Shown: positions 45,901 to 54,900 of the stretch, piece after piece
Layout of the letters: each line of letters begins with the position of its first letter
Position numbering within the stretch: the first letter of the stretch is position 1
NCBI GenBank assembly: GCA_949825065.1
Contig: OX463848.1
Coordinates: 43,762,393-43,826,392 of the forward strand
Length of the DNA stretch: 64,000 nt
Source of the DNA: Odontocerum albicorne
Taxonomy: Eukaryota > Arthropoda > Insecta > Trichoptera > Odontoceridae
Direction: 5' to 3'
The notes under the pieces: model-generated
Told to the model about the DNA's origin: nothing
The model's database searches: none
Seen by the model: only the letters and a program-made list of their open reading frames with translations
Program-made: the position numbers and the translations under genes

Positions 45901-48900
45901 AGGTCATAACATCAGGCACCCAGGTTTGCTCCTTACCATCGCCGACAGAATGATTGAGGGCAATAACCATAGAGGCCGCCCTAGATATAGCTACATGGAC
46001 CAGGTGATCCGGGATGTGCGTTGTGGCAGCTACCGGGAGATGAAGAGACTGGCGGACGACAGAGATGAGTGGAATCCTAGCGAACTAACGCACCGCATAC
46101 TATCGCAATGGCCACACTGCACGCTTCGCGCCACACTAAATGACGATTAGTCACCGAGTATATCTCCTAGCGAACAGACGTGATGGTTAATTTTATTGTG
46201 TCACCAAGTGATTTTACAAGATGGCGGAAGTTTTAATAACAGCTGTGTATAAAAGGGAGCCGTTGTGGAACACATCGAGCAAATTATACAAAAATGTACC
46301 TGTAATAAAATCACTTTGGAATGAAGTTGCACAGGAAGTAAATAAAGATAAGGTAAGTTGTAATGAAATTGGTTAGTTTTGAGAGTGGCATCGTTTGTTG
46401 ACTCAACCGCTCCCAAATCTCAAATGAATTTGTGCGAAGCACTTTGATGTGGCCAAGCATGAATTCACCTAGTATATTAGTTACGTAACACCTAACTTAG
46501 CACCTAACGAAGCAATTTGGTGTGGCCTCGGCCTTACTAACGAGACTGGATAACTCGGACAACGAATAACATAGCCACAATGACCACCGCCATTCAAAAT
46601 GATCCGACGATTTCAACCAGGCAATTGGCATTGAATGTCTGAGTTAGTCAAAGAAGTGTGTCCCGTATATTACACAAGAATTCGAATGTATTCCCTTACA
46701 AAATTCAATTGACACACGCATAAAATGGTTCACTCACTAGAGATCACAATGGTCGTTTTGAGCTCACCTCCGATGTCCGCCCTGCCGGCAGTGAGCTCCC
46801 CGATCATCCCGCTCCAGCCACTAGTGTTACCGTCTCCAGCCAGCCGGTATCCCCAAGAGCTTTGAAAGCTGCTACGCCTGGATGCGTTCATCAACTCGAT
46901 CACGTGGCCCGTCAGCACATAGTTCACCTTGGTTATTGTGTCTATCTCTTTGTTTCTGGAATTTGTTTTTTGAGGAATATTAAGACAGATTTTTGATATC
47001 GAAAGTTATTTCGAAGATTCAGTCTCAAATTTTACATACATTGTAATAAACTGTTTTATGTTACAGCCAGGGCTGTGGAGTCGCTTAAAAAAAACACGAC
47101 TCCGACTCCGATTCCTATATTTACCAACAATACGACTCCGACTCCACGACTCCGACTCCACAACTCCGACTCCACAACTCCGACTCAAAAAAGCTCAATT
47201 TTAGCAGGTTGTTTCCTACCTTTGCATATAGCCATTTTTTTCATGTTATAGGGATAAAAATAAAACAAGATCAAACTTTAATAATTATTTATTAGAATTT
47301 ATTCTTAAAAACAACATTGCTTCTATTAAATCTGTATTCGTAGAGGCTCTCAAATCAGAATTGTGAATTTTAAGAGCGGAAAATAACCGCTCTACGGATA
47401 CTTGGGTTGGGGGTAATGCTGTAACGATCAATGCTGAATCTTTTACGATTTCTAGATACCGCTGTATTGCCATTTCAACATTTAACTTATAAGTTCGGTC
47501 AATGTTTTCCATTATTTTCAATGCATCATAAAATTCAATTTTAAATTTTGACATAGAGTCTCCTTAATCTATATTGGGACTGTGATTCAAACGAGGACGT
47601 TTTAGTTTATCTTGTTCATTGAGATATTTTTCAAAATCATCTTCAGATTCAGCGGTGTCGGATGAAGATGATGATACTTCGTGTACGCTGCCTGCTGTCG
47701 TCTCTTTTTCTAGTCCAAGACCTTTCATACGAACGGTTAATTTAAACAGAGCGTTTTTCGCTCTATTTATTTGTTCTTCCGTCAATATGGATCGAACCAT
47801 GGGGTTAACATAGATCCCAGCCAACAGAATTTTCTTTCGACGTGAGAAAGAAGGAGACAAACACATTTTCGTAGACTTTATGCATTAAATGGATCTCGGT
47901 GATTCACCATATCGGCGCGACTTGCGCCTGCAAGTTAAATATTCGTGCACAATACACATTCATTATAATAATAAAAAAAATGTATTTTAAATTTTAACGA
48001 AAAATTAGTCGGAGTCGCTCGTTTTTTACGACTCCTACTCCGACTCCTACTCCGACTCCGACTCCGGCCCAAACACCGCGACTCCGCGACTCCGACTCCG
48101 ACTCCACAGCCCTGGTTTCAGCTTAATAAATGAACCAAGAAAATGTTATAAGGAGGTCGCTTAAGAATTATACTGCGAGTAGGAGGTAGGAGGTGAGAAA
48201 AGGTGGCGCAGTTCTGATCTTAGAGACGAATTCGTGTGTTGATGTCTGATAAAATTGTTGTCATGAAAGTGGTAAAAGTCAACTCAGAGAAACAGGTAGA
48301 TAAGTCTTGTTATTTGAGCATGTGATGGACGAGTTGAAAGGGACATTGAAAGAAGAGGTAGCGTCAGGGAACAAGGTAAATGTAACATGTAATATACAGA
48401 AGCTATGATATATCAAAAGAAGCAAAAATATCGATTCATAATAGTATGTTAAAGCACATCTTGATGTATGGAAGTGAAGCGTGGGCTTGACAGAAACGAG
48501 ATAAAAGTAAGATTATTGCTGTGACGATGCGTGTGTAGGGATCCACAGTCGTCGCGGAATATTGTCGCATACATACGGTCAATGACCGATGAGATTCGCA
48601 TTCCTCGACAAATTTCAATAAACAGTCCAAAGTTCATACGGCGGCCATTCAAGTCCAAAGATCACCCGCCGGCCAGTCATCCCGTAGCGAGCGGACCGCA
48701 CTACATACTAGAGAGAGAACGCACCACGCTGTCTCGCCGGTTCCGTAAATAGATTGTTACCTACATACTACAATTGACCATTTCTGCATTCACAGAAGCG
48801 AGATAGAAGCATATCGCGAGCGCACTCCCGCGCCCATTCTAAAATGTTATAAGTACCTACGTTACTATGAAAATAAACTATTCACTCTCCTTCCGCATTG

Positions 48901-51900
48901 CGATCTAACGTGTTTTATTATTTACCAACAATCATAATCATCATATACCTTTAAGGGACATTTCCTAAACGTGCACTAAGAACAAAATTTGGCATGTCAA
49001 ATGTATGGAAAAGGTGAAATGAAGACATTCGAAATGTTTTCAGTAAGACGAAGAAAGGAATTTAGGAACGGTTGTTCCTAATGGAGAGATGATGAGGATT
49101 ATCGTTGGTTTAATAAAACTCGTTTGAAATCGGAATATGCAAAGAGGTATTTTATTGTTAAACGTCGGTATTTATAATATTTGGAATGTGCGTGGGACGG
49201 CGCAAAAGATATGTCGCCGTCTCGTTTCCGCTGAACAATATGTTTATTGTTATCACGTCGGGTATTCATATGATTTGTAGGAAGGCGCAGGAGATATGTC
49301 GCTGTCTCGTTCTCGCTAAACAACAACAGCGACTCGCGCCGCGACCACAGGGACAAAGGTCGCCACAGGAACATTAAAATGGTTAGGACATGTGGAAAGG
49401 ATGAATAATTAAAGAATAAATAAGCGAGTCTACGAGTCGGAATTGAAAAAAGGTCTGAATCAAGTAGACCAGATTTGAGAAGTGAGAATATATAGTGCGA
49501 ATATGAGTGCAATTCGTGTAAGAGGAAGACCAATAAAAAAGTGGTTGGATCAAGTGAATGATATTTTGATAGAAAGAAACTTAGAAAGTCATAAAAAACG
49601 TAAAAGTTGGATGGATGTAGACGAAGCTAAAGATAGAAAATTCAGACGATCTGTTCTCTCTATCTATCCCGATAAGGATAGATACCATCATGTATGTATG
49701 TATGCATCATGTATGTATGCATACATACATACATGATGGTATGTATGTATGCATAGTGAGAATTATGTATAACATAAGATTATGCACGATGAAACGTATG
49801 AATATGGAGGATCTCTCTGTCTACCCGTCAAGAGAAACATTCTGATATTATTTTTATCCACTTTGCACGGTTTTCTCCTGTTATACAAAGAGGGTCTGCT
49901 TCTAGCGTTAGCTTATTCGTTAGGAATAATATCAGCCAGGATTCTTCTCATACTGCTAGGCGGTACCGAGAATATATCAACCGTGTCATTCAGTTGGTTC
50001 AATATCTCTATACCACGCGTGACTGAGTGTTTAGCCATGGTATTCGTCCTGTAAGCTGGTATGTAGAACAGAGGGTGATTCCTTGCATGGCTATATTTAT
50101 TAGGTACATATAAACTTAGTGCTTATAGAATCGAGGGACAGCTAAAGCCACCTTGAAAAACCTTTATTAGGAATATCGCAATGGATTCTTGCCTTCTTGT
50201 TTCGAGGCTTCTATAGTTACACACCGTGAGAAGTTCAACATGGTGAGCATATTTTGGGTAATTGCCTTTTGTTCTGTACCATAGATATCTGAGGATTTTT
50301 TTGTATTTGTTCTATATTGTTTTTATATTTGAGCTGATGAGGAGCCCAAACCGTAGATGCATATTCTAATTTGGTTCTAATTAGATAATTATATAAGTTT
50401 CGGAGGATATCGGTACTGTTAAATTCTCTTGATATTCTCATTATAAAACCTAGTAGTTTGTAACAGAATGATATCAAACGTGAGGCATGGTTAACGAACG
50501 TGAGTCCGACATCAAAGGTTACGCCCAAATCTTTGAATTCAGAAACTCTGTTTACTGCCACTCCCTGTATAGTATACTGATGTTGGATTGGTCCTGGAAT
50601 GAGCAAAATCGTTTTCTGACACATTTATTAATGTTTCCTGGAGTGAGCCAAATCATCTCCTGCACATGTATTAATGTTGAACAGAAGATGATTTTGCTCA
50701 CTCCAGGAGACTAGGAAATCTAGGTTCTGTTGTAGCTGTGCACAGTCGGGAGGTGAAGTGATCTTTTTAAAAATATGTATGTGTGGAGGTGGTATATAAA
50801 GAGAGTTCAGTGTGATACCTGTAATCCTGCAGATGGTAGATGGTATCGTTGTTGGTGAGCACATAACACACGCTGAGGGGCGCTCCATGGAGATCCTGAC
50901 GACGTATTGCTATCGGTAGCTGCCCGTGCTCGCCCGTCTTACCCTGTACATCTTCCGTCTCCCATTCGCTATGCTCCTTTCCCCTCGCTCCCCTCCTATA
51001 CACTGTCATGATGCAAACTTATTATTTGACTTTCGTATGGAACCTTTAACCCTCCCTGCCCTGTGATGTGCAACTAGTACACATTCTTAAAACTTTAATA
51101 ACTCTATAAATATAATAAATACTGACTTCAGATTTTAGGTATTCCTCCGTAATACATTTGCGCATTGAATGAAAAAATAATTTTTAATAATAATATGCAC
51201 TTATCGGCCACATCAGAGATATTTTGTGAAAATCGGGAATAAATTATACTACCCTTTCACTATATAGTGACACCACAACATCATACGATAACATTACTAT
51301 TTTACCTTTATACTGTGTCCACGAATTCAAAGTCTCATCATGGTGAAGAACAGTAACATCACTGTCAGTCAGCAGGTTTAACTTCCACAGAAGATAAGGC
51401 ACTGGAAACTCCTCTTTCTTTGTTAGTGCGCCAATTGATACTTCAGTGACGCTGTTTTTTGGATCTTCTGAGCAATTTTCCAATGGACTTTGTAAGTCAA
51501 TGAATCGTGCTGGTGAATCGATAACGACCCATCGATATGGAGCATTGAACATTAAACGGGAATCAGCCTGCAAAGTTTTTTTTGTTCGGATGACATTTTT
51601 TTTAATGACGAAAAAATTTGCAAATAACATTCAACATGAATATATTAGCAGTGTTACACAATAGAAAACCCAGTCTAAGACGAACCCAACACAATTACAA
51701 AACAAAACTACTCGTATATCATTTATTTAATTCATTCCCTGGAAGAACAGCTTCTTCGCTTTACTTTTGTAACTAGTCAAAATTATATGAAAGTGCTTAC
51801 AATGCACATACTGATTACTCAATCTGTGTAGTCTTATGTCTCCATAAAAAAATCATATGAAGTGGATACAATGCACATACTGATTACTCAATCTGTGTAG

Positions 51901-54900
51901 TCTTATGTCTCCATAAAAAATCATATGAAGTGGTTACAATGCACATACTAATTACTCAATATGTGTAGTCTTATGTCTCCATAAAAAAATCATATGAAGT
52001 GGTTACAATGCACATACTAATTACTCAATATGTGTAGTCTTATGTCTCCATAAAAAATCATATGAAGTGGTTACAATGCACATACTAATTACTCAATATG
52101 TGTAGTCTTATGTCTCCATAAAAAAATCATATGAAGTGGTTACAATGCACATACTAATTACTCAATATGTGTAGTCTTATGTCTCCATAAAAAATCATAT
52201 GAAGTGGATACAATGCACATTCTAATTACTCAATATATGTAGTCTTATGTCTCCATAAAAAATCATATGAAGTGGATACAATGCACATACTGATTACTCA
52301 ATCTGTGAAGTATTTTATCTCCATAAAAAAACAATGGCAAACAGAGCACATGGGTATTATATATGGAAAGGATTTATGTGAGCTCGTGAGTGTGGGTCTC
52401 TTCTTGTTGTTTTAATTTTGGTTGTTTTTGAATTTGTGATTCTATGTATTTTTTTTGTTTTAAATTTGTTTTAATTTTTATTCTTATGATTGTGTGCGGT
52501 ATATTGTGGGATGAATATTTTTGGTCTTTCTGGAGTGATAATGTGTGAGGACTTGAATTTCGCAAGATGTTTCCAGTTGTAGTTGAGTGTCACTGTTTGT
52601 CAGGTTGATGAGAGCGTGCAACGGGGTTTTTTTTTTGTGTAATCAAAAATCGGAAAGAAGTATCGATCGTGAGATACAGGCAAAAGCCTAGTTTACTGGG
52701 GATACGACAAATGAAAGGCAACAACCCCAGATCCATTAAAATTGTATGTCCAAATCAAATTACCTGTTGTTTTTTTCTCAAATTGTGTATACTTCTTGTC
52801 ATGTGTAATAATAAATAAATAAATAAAAAATATTAATCAAACTTTCGGGGTAGCTGGCGACGACTGAATATCCGTGATATTTTCGTAGGGGGAAACCAAC
52901 ATCTTTCCACATATAAAGACAATGAAATGACTCCTTCCAGGGCAGCTAAAACTCTGTGAATAGCTTTGTCATCTCAGCCATCCTGTGCAACAGAACAAAT
53001 ACCAAGAATTGCAGCCTAAGTTGAATGGGAGCGTGACCTATCCAATTTGATTATACGCAGCTGGCATAACGCTTAATGCTAATTTTTATTCTGCATTAGT
53101 CCTCACACGCTGTATATCTTATCCAACCAAGTCACAGATTCCGATGTTAGCTTTTGTAGCTTCTGCGCGCCTCCAAAGAACGCATACAGTGGACAACTGC
53201 GCACAATTAGGTCCATAGTCTGGATTTATCCGCACGCACAGCAAAGCGACTGCACAAGGCCTCACATGTGCATATCATATGCAATGGAGCCCACTCCGTA
53301 TCTGATCATAATGAGAGTACACCAATCCTTCCGAGGTAACAAAACCCAGACAACTCCACTATTGGGTCGCCCACGAGATACTTGTGTTTACGTCACACTC
53401 CGTCCAGCAGCACTGACATTTATCGGCGATCGGCCTATTGACTATTTGCTCCAGAATCTTCCATGTTGAACGACGGGAATTAGGACGAAGTAGCGATTAT
53501 TAATCATAATAATTTAATTGATTTTGAGTTTGTTATCTGTTTAATTTAATATTATATTTTGTATCCTGATCCCATATTTTAATTGAATAAACTAGATTTG
53601 CGTTAAATCCTAGTCCAATGTTTTCACGTCAACGACTCATCTTCCAAAAAAAGGTCATAATACTGGTATCTAGCAATATTTGTGAAAATAATTAAATTTT
53701 TAAAAGATAGTCTCCTAATTTTTAACATTGACAACACCCTAGATCAGTGATGGGTAACCTTTTTAGTTCGGCGTGTCAAAATTCTGAAAAAACCAGGCTT
53801 GACCCATGTGTAAGAAAGGAGTTCGATAAAGCTCTCCACAAAGGAGAATGTTGGCAGAATTATCATGATTAATCCTTCCTTCCCTGTGATGTGTAACTAG
53901 TACACATTGCTTCTAAAAACTTTAATATCTCTATAAATATAATAAATACTGGGTTCAGATTTTAGGTATTCCTTCGTAATACATTTACGCATTGAATGAA
54001 AAAATAATATATAGTAATTATTAGCACTTATCGGCCACATCAGATATATTTTGTGAAAATCGGGAATAAATTCACTAATACAATCGAACGTGTGCCAGTG
54101 TTTGACGTAGGTATATTCATTATAAAAAACTGCTATGGGTGAGGAAGCGACGCTATTGACGTCTCACTCTCACTCTACTTTGGTATATGGGAACGCAAGA
54201 ATCTCAGTTCGCTCGCTTCTCTCGCTTTAGTAGCTTTCGGGCAGCTAATTGAGGTAATCGCATTATCCGTTTTGTGAACGTCGGCCGATGTGTTTTTCAT
54301 ATTTTCAGCAATATAATTTAAATTTTTATCACTTTTGACTTCAAATATAATTAATTTAAGCGATTGGCTATGAATATTCTTATTTTAAATCGCTCATTTT
54401 TACATGTGTGTTGATGTGTATTGAATACACAGCACAGGAATGCGCGGATTTTTTTAGCACAGGAAGGGAAAGGTTAACTTAATAACTAAAGTATTTTAAA
54501 TAAACAAATTAAGTTTCGTTACAATATTCTTGATATTTACTAAGATATAGCAATTTAAGTAAGCCCTTCACAAAAATCAAATTTCCTCGAAAACAAGCCG
54601 GGCACTGGGAAAGGTTATTTCGATTTTGATCGAATCTTGATTACCTTAAGAAATCAAGTAGTATACGAGTACTACAGTGTCTCATTTATGTATCAAACAG
54701 TATTCCGAAACAATCAACACTACCCCCACAAGCCAAAATACCAAACCTCCTGCCAAGAAATTCATCAGGCACTTTAGAAAACATCCCTATATTTTAGATT
54801 TATACGAACTAAGTGCTACCCGTGAAATATTCACGGAAGTAAAACGAATTCTACATTTATGAAAATATATATTCATAAATGTAAAATTTGTTTATAAATA

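Noticed and set aside
47095..47190. GACTCC simple repeat as a separate microsatellite
   Set aside because: It forms the subterminal part of the hAT element and is mirrored at the other end.
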